Shown here: one piece after another, positions 8,551 to 20,831 of the stretch
Layout: the number at the start of each line of letters is the position of its first letter
How positions within the stretch are numbered: position 1 is the stretch's first letter
Origin: Scytalidium lignicola
Taxonomy: Eukaryota; Ascomycota; Leotiomycetes
Direction of reading: 5' to 3'
DNA: 25,255 bases
Assembly: GCA_002812745.2 (NCBI GenBank)
Contig: NCSJ02000476.1
Coordinates: forward strand, 1 to 25,255
The notes under the pieces: generated by a model
The model's database searches: none
Told to the model about the DNA's origin: nothing
What the model saw: only the letters and a program-made list of their open reading frames with translations
Position numbers and translations under genes: made by a program

Positions 8551-11281
8551 ATGGGAAACAACAGCACCAGAGAGGCGAGAGGCCCGGATGCGCCGTCACC
8601 CCTCGCACATCGACAACGAGACGCTGCTACGGGGATTGGTGGACCTTCGTCGCCGACTGATCGAGTCCCAGCTCATTCTCACCTGGCGCGCAATGGAAGA
8701 GGACCCAGGCATGATTTGTCATTTCTGGGGATAGGTGGCAGTAATCATTCCAACCCAACTTCAGCTGTACCGGAGAGAAGGGAGACTAGGCAAGAGCGAG
8801 AGGCAAGGAAACTCGAGAAGGAGAGGATAGCCAGAGAAAAGGAGAGAGAGAGGAGCATAAGAGAGGAGCATGTAGACGGTGGATACTTAGTGACCATGGG
8901 CGTCTATACTGGCATAGAGGATTTCAGTAAGCCTGTGGTTCGCCAACTGATGGTATGTGGTTATTTGGTTTACTCAATAGTTGGGGCGTGCTAGAGCTGT
9001 TTTTGCTAACGCTTGACAGATTGAACGTCGTCTTGCTCCTTTTTGGCGAGGCCTGAATGACTTCAAGGAAGATTGGACAGAGTACCAGTTGATTGCTGCA
9101 GGAAGAGGCTTCCCTATTCCTGCAGCTGATGAAATACCTCCTGAAGACCTCATGCGACCGATGTCCCCGGACTCACCCCATGTCTCGACGCCAAATCTAC
9201 AGAACTTGACGGTTCCAATTACTGGACGCACCCACTCAACAAGTTCTGATGCTTCCGCAAACCCCGCTCTCTCTTTACCTACCTCACCAATTGCCCCAAC
9301 TCCATCATCTTCCTTACCCTTCCGTCCCCGATCAAAAACCTTAGCTTCTCTCACGAGTTCCTCTAAAAACGCGACCCCACCGCCAGAACTGACCCCGCGA
9401 GAGATTATCCTTCCCAAAGACCCATTTGTAAACGGGCAAGCTGTTGAGGTATTCTTGTACAAGGATGCTGTTGAATGTCCTATCTGCTTCCTTTACTATC
9501 CGCCATATCTTAATAAGACTAGATGTTGCGACCAGCCAATATGCTCGGAATGCTTCGTGCAGATTAAACGGCCAGATCCTCATCCCCCAGAGCATCACGA
9601 AGATCCCAGCAATCAAACATCTCAACCAAGCTCTAATCAGGGAACAACAGAAGCCCAAAACTCAACAGAATCCGAACTTCTGGTCTCAGAACCCTCCACA
9701 TGTCCATATTGCCAACAGCCAGAGTTTGGTGTTATTTACGAGCCTCCGCCATTTCGACGAGGTCTGACTTATGTCCACCCACAACCAACAACTTTCTCTT
9801 CACCTGTTTCCTCATCAACATCACTCAATTCTAGTGGTTCGCCAAACCTAGCGCCTGCTGCTGCCAGTGCGCATAGACGGCGAACAACCTCGATATCCGC
9901 AACCTCCTCCATGGTCATTACGACAGACCAAGTACGGCCAGACTGGGCCACCAAGCTAGCAAGTGCTCGAGCTCATCTAGCTCGGCGTGCGGCTGCTGCT
10001 ACAGCACTACATACCGCGGCTTACCTTATAGGAAATGGTACAAACGATTCTCGTGGTTTTGGGTTTTCAGGTAGAAGTCGTTTCAGTCGAAACCGTGGAG
10101 AAAATAGCCCAAATGCCAGTGGAACTGCAACTCCATCTACTGAACCAACCCTTCGCAGTGTAGCTGACCAGTTAGCCGCTATTCGCAGGGAAGCTCAGGA
10201 AAATGGAGGGCAAAGACGGAGAAGCAGGATGGATGACCTGGAGGACATGATGATGATGGAGGCCATTAGACTAAGTCTAGCCGCTGAAGAGGAAAGGAAG
10301 AAGAAAGCTGAAAAGGAAGCAGCTAAAGATGCAAGGAAGAAAGCCAAGGAGGATAGGAAAAGGGAAAAGAGGGAGAGGAAAGGTGTCTATGGTAGTGGAA
10401 CAAGTTCCGCGAGCGGTAGTACGCTAAGTCTCTCTCTACCTGTTATTGGTCGAAGAAGAGGCAACAGCGCTGCAAGTAACTTAGGTAGAGAGCTCATCCC
10501 AGAAGCTGTTGATACCTCTCCCTCAAAAGGCAAGTCTGTTGAACGTCCCTCTCCAGCTTCTGGCACTAGCACACCTGCCCCTTCTTCTTCTACTGGCGAC
10601 GTGGCTCGAATCGCCGGTTCCCTTGGTCCTGGCTCTGGCATCCCTGGTGCCCGCCACTTAGATACCACGTTTCTTACGTCCATATCTGACATACATCCAT
10701 CCTCTCCATCTCCAACGGCACCCGACAAACCTTCTCACCTACGGCAAATGAGCAACGCCTCTTCAGCAGCCTCGTCGTTCGTTGATTCAACTTCTGGGAG
10801 TATCCGGGATGATCATGAGGATCATGGACAAGGTTCGAGCTCAGATATAGCAAATGGTGGCAGACAAGGAGGAGGCGAACAAGGCATGGAATCGATGTTT
10901 AACTTCCGCAGTTTGGCAGCTATGATTGGTACTGAGGAGGATAAGGATATGGCTAAACATATCGAGCACCTTAACGGAGATCCTCTGTCTCATGATAAAT
11001 CAAGCAGCTCCACACCACCTCATGACTCCGATGGCAATCTCGAAGACAGCATCGCCAGTATTGCTACCCTCAAACCTGAGCACTCCAATGAATCAAATCC
11101 AGGTAACAATAGTAGAAATGGCGTCGCAAATAAGTCTATAACGTTACTTGAGCGGCAGTACTCCACGCCAGAGGTTATGATTACGCCTGTGACCCCTGCT
11201 GCACTAACGAGTGCGGATGAAGACAGCAAGCAGATTGGAGCCGGGTGGGGAGAATCAGGAGGAGTGGAGATTACCCAGTGA
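8551..11281 (+). CDS. sip5: Sip5-like RING-finger protein
   Basis: Two exons, 8551-8952 and 9020-11281, 887 residues. The 67-nt intron has GTATGT, a CTAAC branch point at 9006-9010 and ACAG. The start is supported by MGNNSTRE, a good N-myristoylation signal (Gly2, Thr6), predicting membrane attachment. After a charged coil (about 70-105) comes the conserved Sip5 block ([31 protein letters not shown]). A RING-like zinc finger begins at C287 ([12 protein letters not shown]) with further CC, CxxC and, after a Ser/Gln-rich insert, CPYC at about 362-365. Residues 538-590 hold an acidic helix ([13 protein letters not shown]) resembling a ubiquitin-interacting motif, followed by a Lys/Glu/Arg coil. 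The C-terminal third is Ser/Pro-rich and probably disordered. Yeast Sip5 interacts with the Snf1 kinase and Glc7/Reg1 phosphatase; a glucose-signalling or ubiquitin-linked role here is inference. Confidence 0.85.
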
Positions 11282-12634
11282 ACAGATGTTTATTTTTATT
11301 TTTGAACAAAGACTCTTTTTGTTTTGGATTGAACACACCATGACACGGCCGAAAACTCTTGCATCTCTGCATATAACATGAAAACTATTTCGAAAATCAT
11401 CTTTTGTTTATCGCCTTTTCTCCTCTCTCGTTGTTATTTTTTTTGGGGGATTTCACACACTTATGGTCTCATCCCTTGGGCGAGGGCTTCNTTTTTTTTT
11501 TCACATTCTGGGTTTATTACGGGAATGGGTAAGACTGAGATTTATTAGCATCCCTTTATGCAACATAACTTAACTGGATGACATGGGCTGGCTGGCGTAC
11601 GGAGGAGGGAGGCGGGCACTTGTGACATCATTTTGCAATTTTCTCTTTTTTTGGAGTCCTTCTCTTAAACTCGATATCTCTTAGTCCTTAACTCTTATAT
11701 TGGAGTTTTTTTGTTTGCTCTTTCTCTCCAAAGCAAGGTGTACTTGTTCTCAAATCGGGGGTTCTACCCGCGTCCCCTTTTTTTGTCCCTCCTTTTTCTT
11801 ACGTGTACTTTGCGGGTCGTGTGCAGGAGAGGGGGATGAAGGATCAAACGGAGGAAGNTTTTTTTCTAGGGAATTGAGNAAAAACAAATTATGTGAAAAA
11901 GATAACTAAACTGGATTGGGGCTGGATTGGCATTTAGGATAGGAGGTTCAAATCNTTTTTATTTTATATTTTATATTTCTCCATATATTTATAGAATCAT
12001 ATGAACTAAGATGAAAGAGAATGAAAGATAAAGGATTTTTTTTCNAAAAGTCAAAACNAAAAAAGCAGAGATAATTTGCTAAAGTTTTTATTTCTTGGGT
12101 TTTGTAATCGTGAGCTTTTCGAGATAATTCTTCTTTTATGAGTGTGTTGCCTCACTTAATTATGTCGGGAATTGCCTACTGCTGCTTTTAAATAGGGGAA
12201 GGTATGAGCTTTTTATACGAAATAGTATGTGATATGACAAAAGTAATAGTCCACATAGCATTAAACTTTTTATTTCACTTTGTGAGATGAGTTGCTGAGT
12301 AAATGACGGAGATATTTTATCTTTTGATTCGTTATGCTCTACTTTGGTATTTAGAATGCATCTCTAGCTTCTCTAGCTCTTGGCATCATACTAAATAGAA
12401 CGAACACAAAAAAGAAGGCACAGAGCCATAAAAACCAGCCAAGTTATGAGAAGAGATGCAAAGTTGCTAATTTCTTTTTTGCTGTCCTCATCCTTAGGAC
12501 CATGCAACCATTCAATAATGTTGAATTTTAATAAAAAGAAATTCTCCAGAACGCCGTTGATGCCGAAAATTAAAATTCACCATGGTAGGAAAAATTCGTT
12601 AAAAAAAGGGAAGGGGGTTTGGCCGAAATCCTTC
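11282..12634. other. Convergent 3' spacer with many ambiguous bases
   Basis: Lies between the 3' ends of sip5 (+) and the DAHP synthase gene (-). It is rich in T- and A-tracts and contains six Ns (11491, 11858, 11879, 11955, 12045, 12058). No open frame over 70 codons looks coding. A tRNA B-box-like word at about 11945 is not supported by an A box or cloverleaf. I see no gene here. Confidence 0.6.
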
Positions 12635-13916
<1,282 letters not shown>

Positions 13917-14407
13917 TGTGGTATAGTTCTGGACGAGGGTGATTTAGGTAGAGGATTGGTGAGAAAGAAGAATAAAATCAATTGAGCTACACTTCNGGGG
14001 GGGTGTAGGAGCGTATATTCGTGGAGGGGTTTGAGGTGACTCAGTAGATGCATGCGAAATAAATTAACGATGGTGGGGAGAAATTTGTTTGCGAACCACT
14101 GCTTCACGTGGCGCCGCGGGGCGAAAGTGCTACGTTGCCAGTTCAGGGTTTGTTTCTCCGCAGCCTTGCGAATAAAAGACTCATAATCAAAATTATAGTG
14201 AAAGGAAGGGGGTATTCGACTGTAAGTAGAGTTGGCATAGATATCACTGTTTATTCTAATGCATTTGGCTAAAACAAGTGCTAATTGATTTGTACGTAAG
14301 TACACCACAATATTTCAAGGTGGCCAATCGCCGCTTTCCAACGTCCAACGTTTATAAAGCTCGCGCCCGGCTCCTCGACCTTCATTCCCTCTGCGATCTG
14401 TATCTTT
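13917..14407. other. DAHP synthase upstream region
   Basis: Promoter and 5' leader of the minus-strand DAHP synthase gene and the 3' flank of the next gene. It contains a CPC1/Gcn4 word (listed), a CACGTG word at 14105-14110 and an N at 13996 before a G-tract. No coding sequence is supported. Confidence 0.55.
14037..14043. promoter_or_regulatory. Gcn4/CPC1 response element TGACTCA
   Basis: TGACTCA is the binding site of the general amino-acid control activator (Gcn4 in yeast, CPC1/CpcA in filamentous fungi). It lies 121 bases upstream of the DAHP synthase ATG at 13916. Aromatic amino-acid genes, DAHP synthases included, are established targets of this control, so the match in word, gene and distance is coherent. 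Binding itself is inferred. Confidence 0.6.
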
Positions 14408-15595
14408 TTATTGCTTTGCCTTGTAACACTTCATCTCACAAAGACGGGACGTGATTGCCGGAGGGGATCTAGGCATGTCTTCCCACACCTTCTTCGAAAA
14501 AAGGTGATCTTCATCAAAGAGATTGCTCCAGTTTGCACCAAGTCCCTCTTTCAATTTTGTTAGAACTTCAAAGCTTGAAGAAATTTCAGATGTATACCAG
14601 ATTTTCTCCAAATCTTCTTCTTTAGCAATACCTTTCTGAACAGCTTGATAACACTTGAAACGTAACCAATATACACGAAGCTCATATTTCCACTTTTCTG
14701 GCTTCTTATAGAAAGATCTAGATTTCAAAACCTCATGGAAAAGTCTTTTAGGTTCTTTGTCTTTTTGTGGTCCAGATATCCATAACTTGTAAAACNTTTT
14801 GTATCGTTTCTTCATCTGTTGTATCTACAAGTACAACACGTTCTTCGCCTAACCGCCCAAAAAGGCCACTTGTTAATACATTTTCCATATTAACATGAAG
14901 ATTGATCGTCTCTACAACAACGAAATAATCTTTTCGGGAGTCGAGCATCTCATAAATATCTATATCGTGTAGCCTGAAAGATGGATAATATGGAGCTTGT
15001 TGATTAATGTTAAGTCCCCATATTAGCTCAGCTGTAATAGATGCTCCTTTACTCTGAGTTGTTGCTGCGAGAAATTCGAGAATTGGATTACCAGTATTAT
15101 TCCACATGTTATACTCAAGATTTAAATTCCACTAAATAAATAAAAAAATAAGAATTTGCTTATTTCAAAATATTACAGGAAACTATAAATTCTTACATTT
15201 AAATGGATCATATCAATACGAGGGTTGAATCCAACCAAGTCGTCAACGAAATAACCAAAACCTTCCGGTTCTGGAGCCCAAGACCAGCCTTTATACTTTT
15301 CTTCATCGAAATCTGAATCTCATTCGAAAAATAATGCACGTGATTCACGACATACTCGAGTGATTACAGGTAGACGTGAATTCAGGAAACTTGTCTTTGC
15401 TACACCTTGGCATGCTGTTTTCAAGTCTATTTTACTTGGTGTTAAATCAATATCGATAATGCGATGTGGATAGCATAATTTCCAAACAGATCGCCTTAGT
15501 TCCAAAGGGAGCTGATTAAAGAGGTGAAAGTGTAATAATGGCTGAGGCGCCGAGGTCATGGTGTTGTGATGGCGAAATACAACTGCTGGTATCAT
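14408..15595 (-). pseudogene. 2EXR-domain protein gene with a stop and a frameshift
   Basis: ATG 15595 (or the in-frame ATG 15559) opens a frame with FHLFNQLPLELRRSVWKLC and, later, ITRVCRESRALFFE, the signature of the fungal 2EXR family (F-box-like, large lineage-expanded, function mostly unknown). An in-frame TGA at 15322-15320 interrupts it at codon 92, but homology-like sequence continues in the same frame (DEEKYKGWSWAPEPEG.. to MIHLN). A GTAAGA donor at 15196-15191 and a TTTAG acceptor ending at 15132 join to WNLNLEYN. The frame then breaks at the ambiguous base 14796 beside an A/T tract and resumes in another frame (WISGPQKDKEPKRLFHE..) to the TAA 14410-14408. The last segment is Lys-rich and AT-biased. 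The frameshift is probably sequence error; the TGA could be a true nonsense change. Total span would encode about 370 residues. Confidence 0.65.
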
Positions 15596-16071
15596 TTATT
15601 GTATTATCATTATTATTAGTAGAATCACACACAGCAGAGCTCAGTCCCTAGATAATACGTGGCGGGGTCTATCGATAATGGATAACGGCAGTACCTCGGG
15701 ATCCAATGCTCACAGGCCAACGAGGCTGACAAATGGGCTGTCGCACATCAACAACAAGGGAGTGGATCCATCGCCATCCAGGTACCACAAGGCGGCAGCC
15801 TCGACCTCTCAGACCTCCAAAAATCTCCCGGGCTAGGACAGCTCAAGATATGAAGCACGTCTGAAACCGACCCTTTCACACGCACATATAATTAGCACAA
15901 AGCATAAAAGTGAATTTGGAGCCGCCGAAGTAATGACAAAGGATTAATCAGTCGTTATATGGACCCCGCGGTGCCAGAAATATATTTTTTCTTTCTTGCA
16001 TGAACTCGATAAATAGCACAACCACCAAGTTCTCGCGTCCCTAACAAACAAAATCCCTGCCTCGAAGAACA
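15596..16071. other. Divergent spacer between the 2EXR gene and the hypothetical gene
   Basis: Starts with an imperfect ATT-rich run (15597-15622) and contains upstream sequence for both flanking genes. A TATA-like GATAAATAG at about 16009 lies 60 bases before the ATG at 16072. No coding sequence is seen. Confidence 0.5.
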
Positions 16072-17136
16072 ATGTTTGCGGCCCTTGAACCATCTAGGAA
16101 GCGGCTCCGGGAAGACGAAAATGAGGAGGATTATGGCTCCTTAGGATTCGGTGCTCATCGATTTGTAAGTTTTCTTTCTCTGCCTCGTCTCAGTCCGTAC
16201 CAGAGCGTTAACGCGCTGTTGCAGAAACGTCGTATAGCCTCTCTTCCTCACCGACAACTCAACCGTCCAGCCTCGCCAATCCCGGAACAAGACATTGAGC
16301 ACAACGGAAATCTATATCCAGCACCACCAACAATCACACCCGCAGATTCGGATTCCGAAGATGTCTTGGACTGCACTGAACCGCGATCTTTCTTCTCACC
16401 ATGGTCTTCATCGGTAGTAAGCACACCTGTGCGGAATAGTCAGCAGCCCTATCTTTCATCGCAGATGTCGGCGACATCAGATATTGCAATGTTCTCAGAT
16501 GACTCCGACATGGCCATGTCCACGGGAGGAGACACGATGCACCTCTCTCCAGGTCCTTACCAGAACGAGGCCCCAACCAGCATCTCGGCACGGATCCCGA
16601 CGCCAATACATAGCTCCTTCGGACCATTCGTACGCCCTGGAACCGGGAAAGCACCCGCTTTTCGCATTGAGGGCCTCTTTAGACCGGACGATGACGATAG
16701 CGACGGTAGCATGATGCGACGACGCAGAAGGCTACCTTCTCCCATCAGCGAAGGACAACCCAGCCCGAGTGTCATTGTGGAAGGTCTGGAAGACATGCAG
16801 ATGGAAGTCGAGACGGATAGTGATATGCCAATCAGCCCTCTCACAAGACCGCCTGGCTTTGCACAGTCGCTCTCGCTCTCGCTTTCACTTACTCAATACC
16901 AATCCACGCCTCAAGACCTGAATCCGGATCCGGACTCCTCCATGGCCCTCACGACGCCTACTAAGAAGGGCCACGTGAGATCCAAACACACCCTAAGGAA
17001 CTGGACTGGACTCGTCCCGGAACCTAATCGGGATGGGACCGGCCCAAGGAAAGGGTTCAGCATGGGTTACAGGAGTGATTGTGAGAAGTGCCGCATGAAA
17101 GTCCCCGGACATTTCAGCCATATCGTCACATATTAA
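16072..17136 (+). CDS. Unrecognised fungal protein with C-terminal CxxC motif
   Basis: Two exons, 16072-16164 (31 codons) and 16225-17136, 334 residues, TAA at 17134-17136. The 60-nt intron (16165-16224) has GTAAGT, a TTAAC branch-like word and GCAG; it is a multiple of three with no stop, so retention would insert 20 residues. The N-terminus is charged (EPSRKRLREDENEED). The middle is Ser/Pro/Asp-rich with an Arg run (MMRRRRRLPSP, likely a nuclear signal) and probably disordered. The C-terminal about 60 residues look conserved: HTLRNWTGLVPEP, then GYRSDCEKCRMKVPGHFSHI with a CxxC pair that could bind zinc with nearby His. I do not recognise a named family. A regulatory, nuclear protein is a guess from composition only. 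Confidence 0.75.
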   Translation: MFAALEPSRKRLREDENEEDYGSLGFGAHRFVSFLSLPRLSPYQSVNALLQKRRIASLPHRQLNRPASPIPEQDIEHNGNLYPAPPTITPADSDSEDVLDCTEPRSFFSPWSSSVVSTPVRNSQQPYLSSQMSATSDIAMFSDDSDMAMSTGGDTMHLSPGPYQNEAPTSISARIPTPIHSSFGPFVRPGTGKAPAFRIEGLFRPDDDDSDGSMMRRRRRLPSPISEGQPSPSVIVEGLEDMQMEVETDSDMPISPLTRPPGFAQSLSLSLSLTQYQSTPQDLNPDPDSSMALTTPTKKGHVRSKHTLRNWTGLVPEPNRDGTGPRKGFSMGYRSDCEKCRMKVPGHFSHIVTY

Positions 17137-18481
17137 TTGGGAAAGGAAGTCTATGGATCTATTTCCTATATTATCCTTTCTTGCTTCTGGTTTGGGCTCT
17201 TTTTTTTTNGGGAGGCCAGCACAAAAGGAGCTTTGGAGCGGCCTACGAATAATGAAGCAATCATAAATAAGCAAGCGTTGGCGTTTCTGGCGCCAGATTA
17301 TGTTCTCTTATTGTCTCTTCTTTACAATCGCTGTTTAAGAATTTTGTATGTTGTTATTTTTTATTGTTGAGGATATACCATAAAGCGAACCTGCGTCATG
17401 AATGAATGAACTTGAATGAACCTTATATATCAAATGAGCAAAGACGTGTGTTATGTATCGAATATGAAAATTGGCTCCAGAATTACTTGCCATGAACTAA
17501 GCATGCTAGAACGTACTTATTTACACACCTCACGGAGTTCGAGAGACGTAGTAACAAAACTCCTAGCCATCCTCTCCATAGCAGTACTAAAAAGCGCCAA
17601 CTACAGTGAGAAAGGAGGTGTTGTGAGGAGAGAGAGAGGCTTCTTGTGAAAAGATCGAAAAAATTGCGTCGAAACTAAAACTTCTGCTGATTTAAGGGAA
17701 GTAAAAGTTATCTGTCGACAAGCGTAAATATAGTCTCGTCTCTCTCCTTCCGGAAGATAATGTTTTTTTTTCCATCGGTATAAAATACCTCGGCTCTTGA
17801 TTTGTTCATCTGTTTGTTATGCCTAAATCCTGTGATATATTAGTGGTATCAGTTTTGTATGGATCCGTTTATGGGAGAGGAGTAAGCACAGAGGAAGCAA
17901 GCAAGGCGATAATTAAGTTGCTAACGTCAAAAGTAGGCGAAGCTAGTGATATGAGAATAATATTCCAAAGACGAAAAGTCAGGTATAATTTTTTTCAATA
18001 AAGGGGGGAAACTTCAAAGCATAAGAAAAAGACTTCATGAAAGTTCTGGAATTTTCTTGCTAGAAGCAATTACTCTCGTAAAGTGATCGAATTCGTCTCG
18101 TCTGTCATGAATATNAAAAAAGTATGTTTGATGGCAGTTGAGAGTGACATTAGAATCGATCACTAAACGACAGTCAGCCAACTAAATTCTAACAGAGAGC
18201 TAGAGGAGCAAAAGAAAAGGGGACAGGGCTCTCTCTAAATGTAAGGAGCAAAAGGGAATCCCAAGCTATAAAGTACAGGGCGAGGAGCCGAATTCTCCAC
18301 TGCGAAATGCCAACCCACTGGGTATCGTATCAAGAACGCTCGACGCCTTTCTAATCTTTCAATACGCCACCAAGCCACCAAATGCAACCAATCAACCTAT
18401 TAATCATAAATAGTAATGCACCTCTTCATATAATCATTTGTCAACTCAAAACACTTCTCGTAGTCTGCCGAGAAAGTGATA
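17137..18481. other. Convergent 3' spacer
   Basis: About 1.3 kb between the 3' ends of the hypothetical gene (+) and the poly(A) polymerase gene (-). AT-rich, with Ns at 17209 and 18115, a short GAAT repeat at about 17399 and no frame above 80 codons that looks coding. I see no RNA gene in it. Confidence 0.55.
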
Positions 18482-20831
18482 TTATATATCCTCTGTAAGA
18501 GGGCCATAAAGTTTCTCATGAACATGAGCAAGGTGCTCACGCTGAAGTTGAAAAGATGAGTAATTTCCGCCAATGACGCAGCCTAGGATGCTCGCATTCT
18601 CACGAGTGTCAGAGAATTGCAAGCTCACCATGGTGCTTTGCAACGCGTTGTAGGCATCAGAGAAACACTTGCGGATTTTTTGAGTATTTGATGAGCCTCC
18701 TGAAATATCGTTCTGTGGGTTGTTGGGGTCTATAATTGAGATTCTATCAATGGTTGCCTGCTTATATATTCCGTTATGGATATCCTAGATATGGAGTCAG
18801 TAAAAGGGTTAAAATGTGGGGTTCAGATGGAATTACCTTTGTGACATAACTAGGTGGGTTTAACTTGATGGCGGTTGTTGTAAAGTCAAATTGTTTGCCA
18901 TACAATTCGAGAAATTCCATGAGAATCTCCCCAAGATGGTATTCAGGAACCATATTTCCACTTTGAACTTGGGGCATATGTTGCAATAGACTCACAACAA
19001 GACAAGTAACAGAGAATCCGCCAATTCCCCCATTGACTGGTTCATTGAGACCCCTCATTGCCAATAAATGCTTAATCAGTGTGACAAGAATTGGCAGAGC
19101 CGGGAATCGGGCCTTCCACGCTTTAAATGTTTCATTAGCGATCAGGCCAGTATCATTTTCGAACGAAATATCCACTTTAAGTCCGGTTATTCTATCAATG
19201 TACTTGACTAAAGGAACCTTAGCCTTAGCGATGATATCAGTCGATCCTTTGATAGCAAGGTCTTTATTCAGAAGGAACCTCTCAAATTGCCTGAGGCCAT
19301 TTCTAGTCAGTCCTATCTGGGCCTGTCTGCCGTCCATATAGCTCTGTGAAACACAAACGAGATCCATATCAGAAGTAGGCAGATATAGACTAGCAGGAAA
19401 CGAACCAAAAGGGAGGATATCGGCAGAACCCATCCAGTTCTTAACCTTTGCTCGTAGATCCTCAACAAGTTTAGCTCGAACAGTTTCCTCGAACTTACGA
19501 GGCTTAACGTAATGGTAGAAGTCCATGATTTCTTTATGCAGCCAGACACCCATATTTGCTGTATGAGAGTGATCAAATTCAATCCAAGGGGTAGCTATAG
19601 AGCCTGAAAGGGCCATCCATTCTTTGAGAATATTACCCTTGGATACCTGCGGCCTTCCTTTTTGCAAGGTGGTCACGGGTGGACCCTTGATCTTATCATC
19701 AATGGTTCGCTTTCGATTACCCAAGGCAGGATCTGGGTTAGAATCAAGAGCGTGAATTGGGCCTCCTTCTCTAGGGCCGCGTGGGATGTTGCCTAGTTCG
19801 TTGCCCTTGCGGGATTGGCCATCGAGGGACATTTCTACGAGAGCCTTGGGTGGAATTGGCTCGTCTGCTGGAGATGGTATCCACTGATCCCGAAGATTTG
19901 CACGATGACTGAATCGAGGCCCGGTTGGTGCGCCTGGAACTCCAACTGGAGGTGTCTCATGTGGATGATAACTATTTTCGTCCTCTTCCTCTAACTCTTC
20001 GTTTTCTTCATCTCCAAAATTAAACGAGATAAAATCATCAGTTTCAGGAGCAGGCTTGCCAGCGCGCTCTGTAGAGACACGTGCCTTACGAATCAGCTTG
20101 ACGACGTCTTTCTTCTTTCGTTGAGACTCGTCAGGAGGTGGGAGGGCGGTATACGGATCGGGATTAGACCATCGAGGCACGCTATCACCATCTGCAGGTC
20201 TCTTTTCGGAACGAGCCTGTTTCTTCTTAGGCTGTCCATCTTCCTCGTCATTCTCATCCCCGGAGATATCCATATCTTCTTCCTCGCTGTCTGACATCTC
20301 GTCAATTGACTTGAATCGAATTCCCTGGGTCTCGCCCTCCTCCATGCCAGGCATTCTCTCTGGGGTTGGCGCACGGTTACCCTTTAGGAACTCTCGATCT
20401 GAGGCAGTTCTCGGTCCATAGCGACCACGGTAATTAGCGTTTCCGGCACGACCGCGCTGATTGCCGTTGCGTCGGTTCTGAGAAGCATATCTTTGGCGAG
20501 GCGGGGAGCGTGATCGAGAGCGAGGTCGGTAACTGTCCACCTTTCGCAAATCGATGGATGGAGGTGCGTCATAGCGAAAGGTGAACTCGGACTCTCGAGG
20601 CCGAGGACGGTAGGAGTCTGATGATTGAAGGTCTCGTGGAGGACCAGTACCTGGTGCATAGCCGTAGGGAGATGGTGGAGGAGGAAATGAGCGTTGGTAC
20701 ATACTGCCGTTGTCGCGATCGCGGGAGCCATAATTCTCTTGTTGGCCTGGTCGGTAGGAGTCACCACGACCATAATTATTGGAAGGCGGAGGCCGAGAAG
20801 GTAGTCCCGGTGGCGGTGGTAATCTCGACAT
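18482..20831 (-). CDS. cid14: Non-canonical poly(A) RNA polymerase, Cid14/Trf4 type
   Basis: Two exons, 20831-18837 and 18784-18482 (TAA 18484-18482), 765 residues. The 52-nt intron has GTAATT, CTGAC and ATCTAG and joins YVTK to DIHNGIYKQ. Residues 1-150 are Pro/Arg/Gly/Tyr-rich (RNA-binding, disordered), then an acidic stretch (about 175-200) and a basic segment. The catalytic nucleotidyltransferase core follows: FGSFPASLYLPTSDMDLV with D488 and D490, and the third carboxylate D554 in LKVDISFEN. GGIGGFSVTCLVVSLLQH belongs to the PAP-associated domain, and exon 2 carries the DPNNPQNDI nucleotide-recognition motif. In yeasts the orthologue is the polymerase of the TRAMP complex, which adds short A tails to aberrant nuclear RNAs for exosome decay and acts in heterochromatin silencing; the same is inferred here. 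Confidence 0.92.

Noticed and set aside
8050..8608. Overlapping frames of 161-163 codons on both strands before sip5
   Set aside because: They overlap each other antisense, have no domain or conserved motif and match GC-driven chance openness. Kept only as a note on a possible upstream ORF.
9341..9658. 105-codon minus-strand frame inside sip5
   Set aside because: Antisense shadow of the RING-finger coding region; the plus-strand protein is clearly the real product.
11940..11965. tRNA B-box-like GGTTCAAATC followed by a T run
   Set aside because: The T run begins directly after the B box, leaving no T-stem or acceptor stem, and no A box lies upstream.
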